Counted from the first letter of the stretch, positions 1 to 8,877 are shown. The stretch is DNA of 64,000 nt from Firmicutes bacterium AM41-11 (GCA_003480165.1 QUIQ01000007.1:21140-85139), one strand, 5' to 3'. A program made the numbers and translations. Notes: a model not told the origin generated them from the sequence alone.

Positions 1-238
1 AATAGCTTTTTCCATTTAGGTCAACTGTATCATAGACCGTATCCGTTACCACTTCGCTACATACATCTTTTTTCAATAAGGCAATATCGTTTTCATCGGC
101 ATTGAATACATCATAAATATTGTAACGATGTAAAGAAAAGTCTTGCGCTAAGCCCAAAGAAGTACGAAGTTCATTTTCCAACGATTTTCCTTCGGTACGA
201 AAAGCTTCTTTTTTCTGCACAAAAAATCTAGTATCCAT
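1..238 (-). CDS. purL: Phosphoribosylformylglycinamidine synthase, N-terminal part (runs off the window)
   Basis: Only the first 79 codons are present; the gene continues past the left edge. The start ATG (236-238) has AAGGAG nine bases upstream and lies 13 bases after the purE stop, so purE and purL form an operon. The N-terminus (MDTRFFVQKKEAF, then a segment rich in ELRTSLGL and ending KDVCSEVVTDTVYDTV) resembles the N-terminal domain of the long single-chain FGAM synthase of clostridia and relatives. That enzyme uses glutamine and ATP to convert FGAR to FGAM in purine synthesis. The ATP-binding and glutaminase domains are outside the window, so the identification rests on the N-terminus and the purE linkage. 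Confidence 0.75.
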   Translation of the reverse strand, partial: MDTRFFVQKKEAFRTEGKSLENELRTSLGLAQDFSLHRYNIYDVFNADENDIALLKKDVCSEVVTDTVYDTVDLNGKSY

Positions 239-251
239 GTATTTGTTCTCC

Positions 252-740
252 TTATTCTACAATTGAATCTGCTAAAACTTTTTCGGCTTGTTCTTTTTTG
301 AAATCAATCATTTTTTGTTGGATGGAAGCATCCGTTAAGCCAATCATCTGCACAGCTAATAATGCAGCATTCTTAGGACCCGCTTTTCCAATCGCAACGG
401 TCGCAACCGGTACCCCACTTGGCATTTGTACAGTAGATAGTAAAGAATCCATACCACCTAAAGCGGAAGTTTGAATCGGAATTCCAATCACAGGAAGTGG
501 TGTCGAACTAGCAATTACCCCAGCTAAGTGTGCTGCTCCACCAGCAGCCGCAATAATCACTTGAATACCACGGTCTCTGGCTTGCGCCGATAATTGAAGT
601 ACGGCTTCTGGCGTACGATGAGCACTCAAAACACGAACTTCATACCCAATATCAAAGGCATCGAGTTGTTGCATGCATCCTTCCATTGCAGGCAAATCTG
701 AGCGTGAACCCATTACAATCAAAACTTGTTTTTTTGTCAT
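252..740 (-). CDS. purE: N5-carboxyaminoimidazole ribonucleotide mutase
   Basis: A 162-residue class I PurE, which moves the carboxyl group of N5-CAIR to give CAIR in purine synthesis. The N-terminal VLIVMGSRSDLPAM carries the family's GS-x-SD phosphate-binding loop, followed by SAHRTPE and a glycine/alanine-rich AAAGGAAHLAG stretch, both diagnostic of PurE. The frame is open further upstream, but the ATG at 738-740 is preceded by AAAGGA eight bases away and matches the family start. It is followed at once by purL. A promoter, a 15-codon leader ORF and a terminator-like hairpin lie upstream, suggesting attenuation control. Confidence 0.93.
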   Translation of the reverse strand: MTKKQVLIVMGSRSDLPAMEGCMQQLDAFDIGYEVRVLSAHRTPEAVLQLSAQARDRGIQVIIAAAGGAAHLAGVIASSTPLPVIGIPIQTSALGGMDSLLSTVQMPSGVPVATVAIGKAGPKNAALLAVQMIGLTDASIQQKMIDFKKEQAEKVLADSIVE

Positions 741-762
741 ATTCTGTTTCCTTTCCACCAAC

Positions 763-793
763 AAAAAAAGCGCACCAAAAAAACTGGTGCACT
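763..793 (-). terminator. Terminator-like hairpin between the leader ORF and purE (candidate attenuator)
   Basis: Read on the minus strand, AGTGCACC pairs with GGTGCGCT around a T-rich loop and is followed by a run of T. The 5' arm overlaps the stop codon of the leader ORF. As it lies between a promoter and purE, it should either end most transcripts before purE or act as a regulated attenuator. Confidence 0.6.
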
Positions 794-839
794 ACAAGAG
801 CATTTCACTATAAATTTTCGTAAATCTTCTTAAGACCAT
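792..839 (-). CDS. Putative 15-residue leader peptide upstream of purE
   Basis: A mini-ORF reading MVLRRFTKIYSEMLL. It has a strong GGAGG (848-852) eight bases before the ATG, and its stop codon lies inside the terminator-like hairpin. It sits between a good promoter and purE, the layout expected of translation-coupled attenuation. I do not recognise the peptide, and it has no run of one codon that would point to charged-tRNA sensing. It may not be a functional peptide. Confidence 0.45.
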   Translation of the reverse strand: MVLRRFTKIYSEMLL

Positions 840-872
840 AAGTAAGACCTCCAAAATTCATCATGCAAAAAC

Positions 873-901
873 ATCATACATGATAGAAGTCTTATTTACA
901 A
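873..901 (-). promoter_or_regulatory. Predicted promoter of the purE leader
   Basis: On the minus strand, -35 TTGTAA (896-901) and -10 TATGAT (873-878) are separated by 17 bases, downstream of the helicase stop. Transcription would start near 866, just before the leader ORF. An inverted repeat that overlaps the promoter (TAAGAC...GTCTTA with an inner ATCATG...CATGAT) could be an operator. Confidence 0.5.
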
Positions 902-931
902 TGAAAAAAATAATATCGAAAAGAATTCTTT

Positions 932-3900
932 TTATATCGAAAATAATTCTTTGATATCTTCGGCAGTCATACGGGAAATCTTCGGTCCATTATTTTCCAC
1001 AAAAATATCACTCATCTTCTGTTTACGTGCCTGCATTTGATAGATCTTCTCTTCAATCGAATTCTTCATCAACAATTGATAGACAATCACATTCTGATTT
1101 TGCCCAATTCGATATGCCCGGTCTGTCGCTTGCGATTGAGCCGAAGAGTTCCACCATGGATCAAAATGAATCACGGCACTGGCCTTCGTTAAGTTCAATC
1201 CGGTTCCTCCTGCTTTTAGAGAAATCAAGAAAACATCACTATCGTCGTTTTGGAAAGCTTCCACTTCTTCTTTCCGCTTTTCTTTGGATGTGGCCCCAGT
1301 TAATTTATGATACTTGATGCCTTTTTCATGGAATTCTGCTTCCAGCCAATCAAAGATTCGTGTAAATGTTGAAAATAATAATACTTTCTTATTGTTTTCT
1401 TTTAACGTCTGGACCAAATCAACACATACTTCCAATTTCGTACTTGGCTTTGTGATGTTTGAATACAACATTCTTGGTTCACAACAGATTTGGCGTAATT
1501 TGGTCAACATCGAAAGAATTAAGATGGAATCCACATTATCCATTTTTAATTGTGCTTGGAGCTCTTCGTTGACCAAAGCTAGATTCGCTAAGTAAAGCTT
1601 TCGCTCTTCCTTATCAAAATCTAACCATAAATCTTTTTCTACTTTATCCGGCAAATCTTTCAATACTTCTTTTTTCGTACGCCGCAAGATAAAAGGCGAA
1701 ACCATTTTCTTCAATTGCGCTTGTTTCGCTTCATCGCCTTCGATTTCAATCGGTTTTCCAAATGTATGAGTAAAATATTCCAGAGAGTAAAGATATCCTG
1801 GCAATAAGAAATCAAAAATGCTCCATAATTCACTTAAGCCATTTTCAATAGGTGTTCCAGTGAGGGCTAAACGATGCTTACAAGTCAAAGATTTTACACT
1901 CTTCGCATTTTTTGTTTTCGGATTCTTAATATATTGTGCTTCATCCAAAATCACATACATAAATTCTTTTGACGCATATAATTCCAAATCCCGTTTTAGA
2001 TAATCATAGGTTGTAATATACAAGTTATGGCTTTGGTTGATTTTCTGTTTCCGTTCTTTTTGTGTACCATAGACACAAACCGCATCCAAAGCCACTTGGA
2101 ACTTCTCAATTTCGCTTTCCCAATTGAACATCAAACTCGATGGACAAACAATCAAAGAAGGGAGTTCTTTGGGAATAAAACATTCCAGTAAACAGAGAAC
2201 CTGTAAGGTTTTTCCTAATCCCATGTCATCGGCTAAGATTCCATTCAAGCCAATATCATAGAGATGCTTCATCCAGCGCACCCCTTCTTTTTGGTAATCG
2301 CGTAATAAAGTGGCATATTTCTCTGGAAATTCAATAACTTCGTTTTTACTCCGATTCAATTGATCCATATACGCTTGAACCGTTTCATCTTTACGAATAC
2401 ATAAAGAAGGATCATCCTTTAAAGCCTGGTAAGCCGGTCTTTGGATCACATCTTTTTCAAAATCTGCTTGGGATAGACCATATTCTTGCACCAAGTGATC
2501 CAATTGTTCCAAATCATCGGATTGCAGATTGACAAGTTCTCCGTTTTTTAAACGGTGGAATAATTTACGCCGCCGATAGGAACGCAAGATACCCATCAAT
2601 TCATTCTTATTGATGTCGCTGTCCATATCAATTTCTAAAAGATTATTATTGATGGAAAAACCGACATTTAAATTCACACTCTTGCGATATTTCAGCCTCA
2701 TCAAATCTTCGGAAATATAGACTTCAGCTAAGCTTTGAATCTTAGGAATTCCTTCATCCAAAAAGTTAAATAACGCAATTCCTTTGGTCTTAAAGACCGC
2801 CTTATGATCGACAATTGAATCCGCATAACGCTGAATGATCGCTTCAATAAAAGGAATCGGGCGCAATCCTTCCCCATGGAATAAATCACGTTCTACGTCA
2901 TCTAAGTAATATTTTCCCCATACAAATACCCGACCATCTTCAATATCCGCATAAATGCGAACATTTTGGATAGTTTCATGGAATTTTTCTAAATCTACCT
3001 CAGTTTCAAATTCAACTTCCGAGCGAATGGGTTCTAAGACTTCCTGATAAAATTTTGGGAACGCCTCTTTTTTAATCTTTAAACCTTCGCCATCACTAGC
3101 TCGTAAAAACATCGTCGTTTGGGCAGACAAAGAAAGGTGAGAAAAGCCGTCTGGTTCATTCGCATAGATATCTTGATTTCCTGGTATCAAACGATTTCGA
3201 CTTTTCGAGCGCCAATGAATGACATACATATCTTCTTTCTCTTCAATCGATACGATAATCATTTCTTTGGCTTCCGGGATTTCAATTTCACAAATACCTC
3301 TTGGCAGTTGTTGTATCAGACGATAAAAATCATCAATCGAAGTGGAATTCAACCTTCCATCACGACTCCAGTTATTAGCCAGTGCATGACGATACAAGAA
3401 ATCAAAAATCAACTGCCCCGATGCATCCAAACCTTCGCGTTTTAAAGGCAGGTATGTACTCTTTCCAAAACGCATTTCTTTTCCATCTAAGAAACCATAC
3501 ACAAGTTCCTCTAAGTTAGAAACCGCATAAAAGCGATCGGTCCCGATCTTTAAGCGAAAGATCGGATAAGTATTGTAAGAACCCCATTTATGTGCGTCTA
3601 CAATATAAAAGTGCAAAGGTTTTACTTCTGATTCAAACAATTGATCTAAACTCTTCTTATGAATCACATCCAATAGATCCATAGCCTCTTGCGTCGAAGC
3701 TTTCAGCTCTATTTCTCTACGACGTTTTTCTTCTTTACGGCGTTTTTCTTCTTGATACGCTTCATAATCAATATGAATTGGTACATGATTTAAATCGATA
3801 TCCATTTCATTGATGGCATTGACCGCCGCAATCAAATGCACACAACCTTTCTTTTTGCACGTGCACTTGGTTTCTATAATTGTGCCATATTCGTTAATTA

Positions 3901-4096
3901 AAAAAGTGACCCGATAATTTTTTTGTTTCGTATAATCATAAAATTCGCAAATAAATTGATAAAAAAGATAATGTTTCTTTCTAACCAAACTAATATCAAT
4001 GGTCGATAAGTTACCCGTATATCGCACATCATCCGCTGTGTAAAACATCCATTGATCACGGATAAATCGAGATAAAGAACTTTGGTCAATCAACAT
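932..4096 (-). CDS. SNF2-family helicase with SWIM zinc finger
   Basis: A 1054-residue Swi2/Snf2-type DNA translocase. A SWIM-type CxCx4CxH finger lies at residues 78-87 (Cys78, Cys80, Cys85, His87), followed by a long middle region typical of bacterial SNF2-associated domains. The two helicase lobes carry Walker A DDMGLGKT near 619-626, a DEAQ box near 716, LTGTPIEN, and C-terminal GGTGLNL and QATDRAYRIGQ motifs. The start has AGGGG seven bases upstream and follows rsmI by three bases, so it is the last gene of the tmk-holB-ricT-rsmI run. The bacterial family is widespread but its cellular role (repair or transcription-linked remodelling) is not settled. Confidence 0.9.
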   Translation of the reverse strand: MLIDQSSLSRFIRDQWMFYTADDVRYTGNLSTIDISLVRKKHYLFYQFICEFYDYTKQKNYRVTFLINEYGTIIETKCTCKKKGCVHLIAAVNAINEMDIDLNHVPIHIDYEAYQEEKRRKEEKRRREIELKASTQEAMDLLDVIHKKSLDQLFESEVKPLHFYIVDAHKWGSYNTYPIFRLKIGTDRFYAVSNLEELVYGFLDGKEMRFGKSTYLPLKREGLDASGQLIFDFLYRHALANNWSRDGRLNSTSIDDFYRLIQQLPRGICEIEIPEAKEMIIVSIEEKEDMYVIHWRSKSRNRLIPGNQDIYANEPDGFSHLSLSAQTTMFLRASDGEGLKIKKEAFPKFYQEVLEPIRSEVEFETEVDLEKFHETIQNVRIYADIEDGRVFVWGKYYLDDVERDLFHGEGLRPIPFIEAIIQRYADSIVDHKAVFKTKGIALFNFLDEGIPKIQSLAEVYISEDLMRLKYRKSVNLNVGFSINNNLLEIDMDSDINKNELMGILRSYRRRKLFHRLKNGELVNLQSDDLEQLDHLVQEYGLSQADFEKDVIQRPAYQALKDDPSLCIRKDETVQAYMDQLNRSKNEVIEFPEKYATLLRDYQKEGVRWMKHLYDIGLNGILADDMGLGKTLQVLCLLECFIPKELPSLIVCPSSLMFNWESEIEKFQVALDAVCVYGTQKERKQKINQSHNLYITTYDYLKRDLELYASKEFMYVILDEAQYIKNPKTKNAKSVKSLTCKHRLALTGTPIENGLSELWSIFDFLLPGYLYSLEYFTHTFGKPIEIEGDEAKQAQLKKMVSPFILRRTKKEVLKDLPDKVEKDLWLDFDKEERKLYLANLALVNEELQAQLKMDNVDSILILSMLTKLRQICCEPRMLYSNITKPSTKLEVCVDLVQTLKENNKKVLLFSTFTRIFDWLEAEFHEKGIKYHKLTGATSKEKRKEEVEAFQNDDSDVFLISLKAGGTGLNLTKASAVIHFDPWWNSSAQSQATDRAYRIGQNQNVIVYQLLMKNSIEEKIYQMQARKQKMSDIFVENNGPKISRMTAEDIKELFSI

Positions 4097-4099
4097 AAT

Positions 4100-4945
4100 T
4101 TATCCCCTTCTTTTTAGTGCTTCTTGATACAATTCATTTTTCGAAGCATGGTATTCTTGCGCTACTTGTTTACAGGCTTCTTTTAATTTCATCGTTTCAG
4201 ATAAAGCCAGAACTTTTGTGATGGCTGCATCCATATCAAAAACATTTTCTTCCTTGTTTCCTTCTACGATTAAAACCATTTCACCCTTTAAAGAATCACA
4301 AACCGAAAGGATTTCCGAAATGGTACCACGAATATACTCTTCATGAAGTTTCGTTAATTCGCGGGCTAAAACCATTTGTCGATCACCAAAAACCGTCAAT
4401 AAATCTTGACAGGTTGCCGCAATACGATGCGGTGCTTCATAGAAAATCAAAGTATACGGAAAGGCTTTTAAACCTTCCAGTTCCTTTTTACGTTTCGAAG
4501 ATTTACTGTCAAGAAAGCCATAGAATAAATAGTGATAACACGATAAGCCACTGGCTACTAAGGCATTGATGGCCGCATTGGCTCCCGATACCGAAATCAC
4601 TGGTACTTCTTGAGCAATCAGTTGTTCTACAAGATGTTGCCCAGGATCAGAAACCAAAGGATAGCCAGCATCGGATACAACCGCAATGGACTTTCCCTGT
4701 GCAACTAGATCACAAAGCATGGGAATACTCTTTTCTTGGTTGTGTTCATGTGCGGACAATAAGGGCGTATTGATTTGATAGTGCATCAATAATTTCTTGG
4801 TGTTGCGCGTATCTTCAGCAGCAATATAATCCACTTTGGCAAGAATCTCTAAAGCTCTCGATGTCATTTCATTCAGATTTCCAATCGGAGTAGGAACTAA
4901 ATAGACTTTTGCCGCGTCACTATCAAAACTCTTTTGTCTAATCAT
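4100..4945 (-). CDS. rsmI: 16S rRNA (cytidine-1402-2'-O)-methyltransferase
   Basis: A 281-residue SAM-dependent methyltransferase of the tetrapyrrole-methylase fold that modifies C1402 in the ribosomal decoding site. VPTPIGNL (residues 17-24), AAEDTRNTKKLL and VSDAGYPLVSDPG are the RsmI signatures. The frame is open further upstream, but the ATG at 4943-4945 has AAGGA eight bases before it and overlaps the ricT stop by eight bases, indicating translational coupling. In B. subtilis the orthologue is likewise near tmk, holB and ricT. Confidence 0.93.
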   Translation of the reverse strand: MIRQKSFDSDAAKVYLVPTPIGNLNEMTSRALEILAKVDYIAAEDTRNTKKLLMHYQINTPLLSAHEHNQEKSIPMLCDLVAQGKSIAVVSDAGYPLVSDPGQHLVEQLIAQEVPVISVSGANAAINALVASGLSCYHYLFYGFLDSKSSKRKKELEGLKAFPYTLIFYEAPHRIAATCQDLLTVFGDRQMVLARELTKLHEEYIRGTISEILSVCDSLKGEMVLIVEGNKEENVFDMDAAITKVLALSETMKLKEACKQVAQEYHASKNELYQEALKRRG

Positions 4946-5786
4946 CGTTAAAATCCTTGTCGGGCCATAGATCTTCAAATGGAACAAAAAGAACTTCTTC
5001 CCGGTTTTCAATTTTGGCAACTTTTTGCAGCACATTCATACTGGTGATTTTAAATGTATTTCCCTGGTATTGAATCTTGGAATTCAACTTTGGAAGACCT
5101 TCTCTTAAGCGGGTATATTCATCATTTTCAAAACGCAGACAGCACATCAACTTTCCACATTGTCCACTTAACTTAGAAATATTTAATGCCAATAACTGAT
5201 TTTTCGCCATATTGATAGAAATCGTTTGGAAATCATTTAAGAAACGCGAACAACAAGTCTCCATACCACAATTTCCTAATCCACCAATCATCTTGGCTTT
5301 GTTACGTGGTCCTACCTGCCGTAATTCAATACGACAATGCAGGCGACTAGCAAGATCTTTCAACAATTGTCGGAAATCGACTCTTTGTTCTGCTACATAG
5401 GTAAAGATTACTTTAGCGCAGTCCAAGGTATATTCTCCATTGATCAAATGCATATCCAAATTTAAATTTTCAATACATTCACGACAAATCTTAATTGCTT
5501 CTTCGGCTTTCTTTTCATTTTCCTTTTTTTGAATCTCATCGTATTTTGTAGCTAAACGAATTACAGGTTTACATTCCCCTTTGATTTTTTCTTTGTCAAA
5601 AGGAACGCTGGCTTCACAAACTGTACCAAGTTCTTTTCCCCGAATCGTTTCAACTACAACCTTTTGACCCGCATGATATTGGGTATTTGAACCAAAACTA
5701 TATTGTTTCGTAGAATTTTCAAATTGAATATAAACTAAATAATCATACTGTCTTTGAACAGTCTTTTCTTCTTTATCTCTTTTCAT
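4938..5786 (-). CDS. ricT: PSP1-domain protein RicT (YaaT)
   Basis: A 282-residue protein with the PSP1 domain of the RicT/YaaT family. Two cysteine-rich stretches, GNCGMETCCSRF and GQCGKLMCCLRF, fit the Fe-S ligands known in RicT. In B. subtilis RicT works with RicA and RicF to stimulate RNase Y processing and affects biofilm and sporulation; whether those partners exist here cannot be seen. The gene overlaps holB by 14 bases and rsmI by eight, within a conserved firmicute neighbourhood. AAAGG sits upstream of the ATG. Confidence 0.88.
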   Translation of the reverse strand: MKRDKEEKTVQRQYDYLVYIQFENSTKQYSFGSNTQYHAGQKVVVETIRGKELGTVCEASVPFDKEKIKGECKPVIRLATKYDEIQKKENEKKAEEAIKICRECIENLNLDMHLINGEYTLDCAKVIFTYVAEQRVDFRQLLKDLASRLHCRIELRQVGPRNKAKMIGGLGNCGMETCCSRFLNDFQTISINMAKNQLLALNISKLSGQCGKLMCCLRFENDEYTRLREGLPKLNSKIQYQGNTFKITSMNVLQKVAKIENREEVLFVPFEDLWPDKDFNDD

Positions 5787-6771
5787 CTAAAACAACCTTT
5801 CGTATTTGGGTATATAACTTATCTAAAAATAACGCTAAATCAACCGGAGCTCGCAATATATCAAAAGCTTCAACCAGAATCCTTTGTAGGGATACTTCGG
5901 TTTCAAAAGCAATCGGTAACTTATGATTCTTTATCCGATATAATAACCATTCCATCCATAGACGGATCCATTTTTTATCCATCAACGTGCTTTTCGGAAT
6001 AAAGATTTTGGTCTGCATGCGACTAATTTCGGCATAGCTATCCCAATTTCTTGAATAATCGATTGCCGCTTGTTTAATAATGGGAAAAGCTTCCTGGTCA
6101 ATCAATTCTTTCGCCTGGGCTAAAGTATAGCCACTTTCTACGAACATTTCTGCACTATCCCTATCTGTCACTTCCGTTAAAGCTTGAATCATACTCGCTT
6201 TAGAAGGCGGTCGAAATATCACCGTCTGACAACGAGATTGGATTGTCGGCAATATCATATTCTTATCATCCGCAATCAAAATACCATAGATACCCGGTTG
6301 CGGTTCTTCCAAAAATTTCAACAAACTATTTGAAGCTTCTTGGGTTGCCTGGTCATAATCTTCCAAGATATACACACGGGCATTGGCCTTTTCTGCCGAA
6401 GTTGCTTCAAAGAACGCTTGTAGATTGACAATATCTTGTTTCTTTAATCGTTCCGTTTTCTTGGCCTTGGTATGAGTGAAGGTCGTATTCTTTTCTGGAA
6501 TGGTTCCAATCGCATGTTTCCAAAAGAAATCCAAAGATTCTTCTTGTTCCACCCGTTTACATTGATCACATTGCCCACACGCAAAACCATCGGCATCGGG
6601 ATGTTGGCACATCATACTTTGTGCCAGTAAAAGTGCCGTCTCGGCTTTTGGTGATCCTTTAGGTCCGGTAAATAAATACGCATGCGCTAAACGTTTATTC
6701 TTTAAAGCATTGGATAAGGTATGATAAACAATCGGCTGTTCTTGCCGCAAAATTTCTTTATTCATAGGCAT
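5773..6771 (-). CDS. holB: DNA polymerase III delta' subunit
   Basis: About 332 residues of clamp-loader AAA+ protein. HAYLFTGPKGSPKAETA is a degenerate P-loop, as usual for delta', a CxxC pair (CGQCDQC) follows, and SNSLLKFLEEP and TIQSRCQ are the sensor and SRC-type arginine-finger motifs. The ATG at 6769-6771 has AAAGG six bases upstream; a second ATG at 6763-6765 is possible and a TTG further up is not supported. It overlaps the tmk stop, as in other firmicutes. The product loads the sliding clamp together with DnaX. Confidence 0.9.
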   Translation of the reverse strand: MPMNKEILRQEQPIVYHTLSNALKNKRLAHAYLFTGPKGSPKAETALLLAQSMMCQHPDADGFACGQCDQCKRVEQEESLDFFWKHAIGTIPEKNTTFTHTKAKKTERLKKQDIVNLQAFFEATSAEKANARVYILEDYDQATQEASNSLLKFLEEPQPGIYGILIADDKNMILPTIQSRCQTVIFRPPSKASMIQALTEVTDRDSAEMFVESGYTLAQAKELIDQEAFPIIKQAAIDYSRNWDSYAEISRMQTKIFIPKSTLMDKKWIRLWMEWLLYRIKNHKLPIAFETEVSLQRILVEAFDILRAPVDLALFLDKLYTQIRKVVLDEKR

Positions 6772-7390
6772 GCACAACCTTTAATATTTCTTGAAGGCTT
6801 TGATCGACAACGGTTTGCACGTCCGCCTCTGCATCAATAACTGTAATTCGTTCCGGATAGTCTTGGCATAAAGTCTGGTATCCTTTACGAACCCGGGCAT
6901 GAAAAGCACTCGCTTCTAAATCCAAACGGTTCTTATCCCCACGCAGATCCATGCGCTTCTTTCCCGTTTCTACCGAAACCGATAAGAAAAGCGTTTTATC
7001 TGGCATATGGCCATCAATCGCAAATTGATTGATATCCCAAATTTCTGGAGCACCAATCTGACGCGCATAACCCTGGTAGGCTAGACTTGAATCAATAAAT
7101 CGATCACACAAAACAATTTTATTGGCATTTAAAGCAGGCAATACTACTTCCACTAAATGTTGACGCCGACTGGCCGCATACAACAATGCTTCGGTACGAG
7201 CATCCATTTCCGTATTCTCTACATCTAATAGAACTTGTCGAATCGCTTCCGCAATACGAGATCCTCCGGGTTCTCTAGTATAAAGTACAGAATATCCCAT
7301 TTCGCTTAATCTTTTTTCTACGGCCTTACAGACAGTTGTCTTTCCGGCTCCATCATTGCCTTCAAATGTAATAAAAACGCCTTGTTTCAT
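6758..7390 (-). CDS. tmk: Thymidylate kinase
   Basis: A 210-residue dTMP kinase, making dTDP for DNA synthesis. The P-loop EGNDGAGKTT is at residues 10-19, TREPGG binds the substrate, and CDRFIDSSLAYQG carries the DR motif. The ATG at 7388-7390 has GGAGG five bases upstream; the in-frame TTG four codons earlier overlaps that ribosome binding site and is rejected. It is the first gene of a five-gene operon. A TATAAT box and an 18-base dyad lie just upstream. Confidence 0.95.
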   Translation of the reverse strand: MKQGVFITFEGNDGAGKTTVCKAVEKRLSEMGYSVLYTREPGGSRIAEAIRQVLLDVENTEMDARTEALLYAASRRQHLVEVVLPALNANKIVLCDRFIDSSLAYQGYARQIGAPEIWDINQFAIDGHMPDKTLFLSVSVETGKKRMDLRGDKNRLDLEASAFHARVRKGYQTLCQDYPERITVIDAEADVQTVVDQSLQEILKVVHAYE

Positions 7391-7410
7391 AGTATCCTCC
7401 AATTCACAGT

Positions 7411-7449
7411 ATTATACCAAAAGATGCCAGTCTTGTCTGTAAAGACAAG
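7411..7449 (-). promoter_or_regulatory. tmk operon -10 box with an overlapping dyad
   Basis: TATAAT on the minus strand (7411-7416) lies about 20 bases before the tmk start. The matching -35 position (7434-7439, CAGACA) is poor but falls inside the dyad CTTGTC-TGTAAA-GACAAG (7432-7449), which looks like a regulator binding site. The regulator is unknown. Confidence 0.35.
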
Positions 7450-7494
7450 GTGAAAAAAACTTCGAACGCCTTTTTCATTCACTCTAAAACCAAT

Positions 7495-7522
7495 AAAAAA
7501 GATTGAGAAATTCTCAATCTTT
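7495..7522 (-). terminator. Terminator downstream of the AAA+/DUF4143 gene
   Basis: On the minus strand AAAGATTGAGAA pairs with TTCTCAATCTTT and is followed by T residues. It lies about 50 bases beyond the ATPase stop codon, after one copy of the hairpin repeat. Confidence 0.7.
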
Positions 7523-7531
7523 ATCACAAGT

Positions 7532-7570
7532 CATTGAATATTTTTTCCGTTTGAGTACATTTTATTCAAT
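7532..7570. repeat. Hairpin repeat copy R1, directly after the ATPase stop codon
   Basis: A 39-base repeat related to R2 and R3. Its ends are CATTGAATA and TATTCAAT, which are complementary, with a TTTTTTCCGTTTG core. Relative to R3, one base pair in the terminal arms has changed on both sides (C to A and G to T), so pairing is kept. It begins one base past the ATPase stop codon. Confidence 0.75.
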
Positions 7571-7571
7571 T

Positions 7572-8825
7572 TTAAAAATCCAAGCTGTTTTCATTCAATA
7601 AGAAATCGTATACACTCATCGTTACAATACCATCTTCATCATGCGATACTTTCATTACATCTTTCACTAAAATAATCTTCTTAAAAGAATCCTTTACATT
7701 CACTAAAGAAGCTTTTTCTTGTATACGTTTCTGTTCGGTTGGCATAGAAAAAGCTGACTGTATATAGTAGCGATTACTTCCCAAATTCGCAATAAAATCG
7801 ATCTCTAATTGTTTTTTGATTTCTTTTCCTCGTTCATCTCTTTCTCTTTTTTCAACCACACCTACATCTACCGAATAGCCGCGACTCCTTAATTCGTTAT
7901 AGATAATATTTTCCATCAAGTGCGTTTCTTCTACCTGCTTAAATCCCAGTCGAGCATTTCTTAAACCCACATCTTCAAAATAATACTTCAAAGGTGTACC
8001 AATATATTTTCGTCCTTTAACGTTATAGCGATACGCTTTATGAATGAGGAATGCATCTTCTAAATACGCTAAATACTGACGAATCGTATTCATACTAATG
8101 TTTGAGTGAATGGTGCTTTTAAAGGTTGCCTCTATCTTTGGGGGATTGGTTAAAGAACCAACAGAAGAAGCTAACACATTCAATAAGTCATCCATCTCTT
8201 GAATTTTATCAATATGATAACGTTCGATAATATCTTTCAAATAGGTTTCCGTGAATAGATTTGTCAAGTAATGGATTTTTTGTTCATCGGTTCGCATTGT
8301 CGCAACCAAAGGTAAGCCACCATACACAACATATTCCGACCATCCATGATAAACATCCCCTTCATATACTTGCATAAACTCTTTAAAAGTAAGTGGAAAT
8401 ACATGGATTTCATCGCCTCTGCCCCGAAATTGTGTCATTACATCTTTAGACAAAAACTTCGAATTGCTTCCTGTGACATATATATCTAGAGAATCATTAT
8501 GCATCAAAGAATTTAGCACTTCTTCAAAGTCAGAAAGCATTTGGACTTCATCCATTAATAAATAATACATTCCTTCTTCTTTTATACAGGAATGGATATA
8601 TTCTAAAACAACATCTGGATCCCGGAATGCGCGATTTTCATATCGATCGAATTCTATGGATATAATATGAGATTGTGCAACACCTTGCGCAATTAATGTT
8701 TTTTTAAATAAGTTGAATAGTAAATAACTTTTACCTGATCTTCGCATACCGGTTATTACTTTAATCATTTTGTTATGCATTCGATTCAACAATAAGTCTA
8801 TATATTGCGTTCTTTGTATTTCCAT
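7572..8825 (-). CDS. Stand-alone AAA+ ATPase with DUF4143 C-terminal domain
   Basis: A 417-residue protein of the AAA_14/DUF4143 group. Walker A GMRRSGKS is at residues 26-33 and Walker B LLMDE at 89-93. The C-terminal half carries ENIIYNELRSRGYSVDVG and a restriction-enzyme-like EIDFIA motif, typical of DUF4143. These proteins are common and often multi-copy; their function is unknown. The start ATG has GAGGTGAGG just upstream. The gene stands alone, with its own promoter and terminator, and is bracketed by three copies of a 39-40 base hairpin repeat, which suggests either autoregulation or a small transferable unit. Confidence 0.85.
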   Translation of the reverse strand: MEIQRTQYIDLLLNRMHNKMIKVITGMRRSGKSYLLFNLFKKTLIAQGVAQSHIISIEFDRYENRAFRDPDVVLEYIHSCIKEEGMYYLLMDEVQMLSDFEEVLNSLMHNDSLDIYVTGSNSKFLSKDVMTQFRGRGDEIHVFPLTFKEFMQVYEGDVYHGWSEYVVYGGLPLVATMRTDEQKIHYLTNLFTETYLKDIIERYHIDKIQEMDDLLNVLASSVGSLTNPPKIEATFKSTIHSNISMNTIRQYLAYLEDAFLIHKAYRYNVKGRKYIGTPLKYYFEDVGLRNARLGFKQVEETHLMENIIYNELRSRGYSVDVGVVEKRERDERGKEIKKQLEIDFIANLGSNRYYIQSAFSMPTEQKRIQEKASLVNVKDSFKKIILVKDVMKVSHDEDGIVTMSVYDFLLNENSLDF

Positions 8826-8835
8826 ATCCTCACCT

Positions 8836-8875
8836 CATTGCATATTTTTTCCATTTGCGGACATTTTGTTCAATG
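8836..8875. repeat. Hairpin repeat copy R2, in the 5' leader of the ATPase gene
   Basis: A 40-base copy with ends CATTGCATA and TTCAATG and core TTTTTTCCATTTGCGGACA. It lies between the predicted transcription start and the start codon of the ATPase gene, so it would be in the mRNA leader or act as an operator just downstream of the promoter. Confidence 0.8.
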
Positions 8876-8877
8876 AC

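Noticed and set aside
741..931. Purine, PRPP or ZTP riboswitch upstream of purE
   Set aside because: The conserved core words of those classes are absent; only a mini-ORF and a terminator-like stem are visible.
1027..2003. Several 60-96 codon plus-strand frames opposite the SNF2 helicase
   Set aside because: They lie wholly within the strong helicase gene on the other strand, have no ribosome binding sites and no recognisable sequence.
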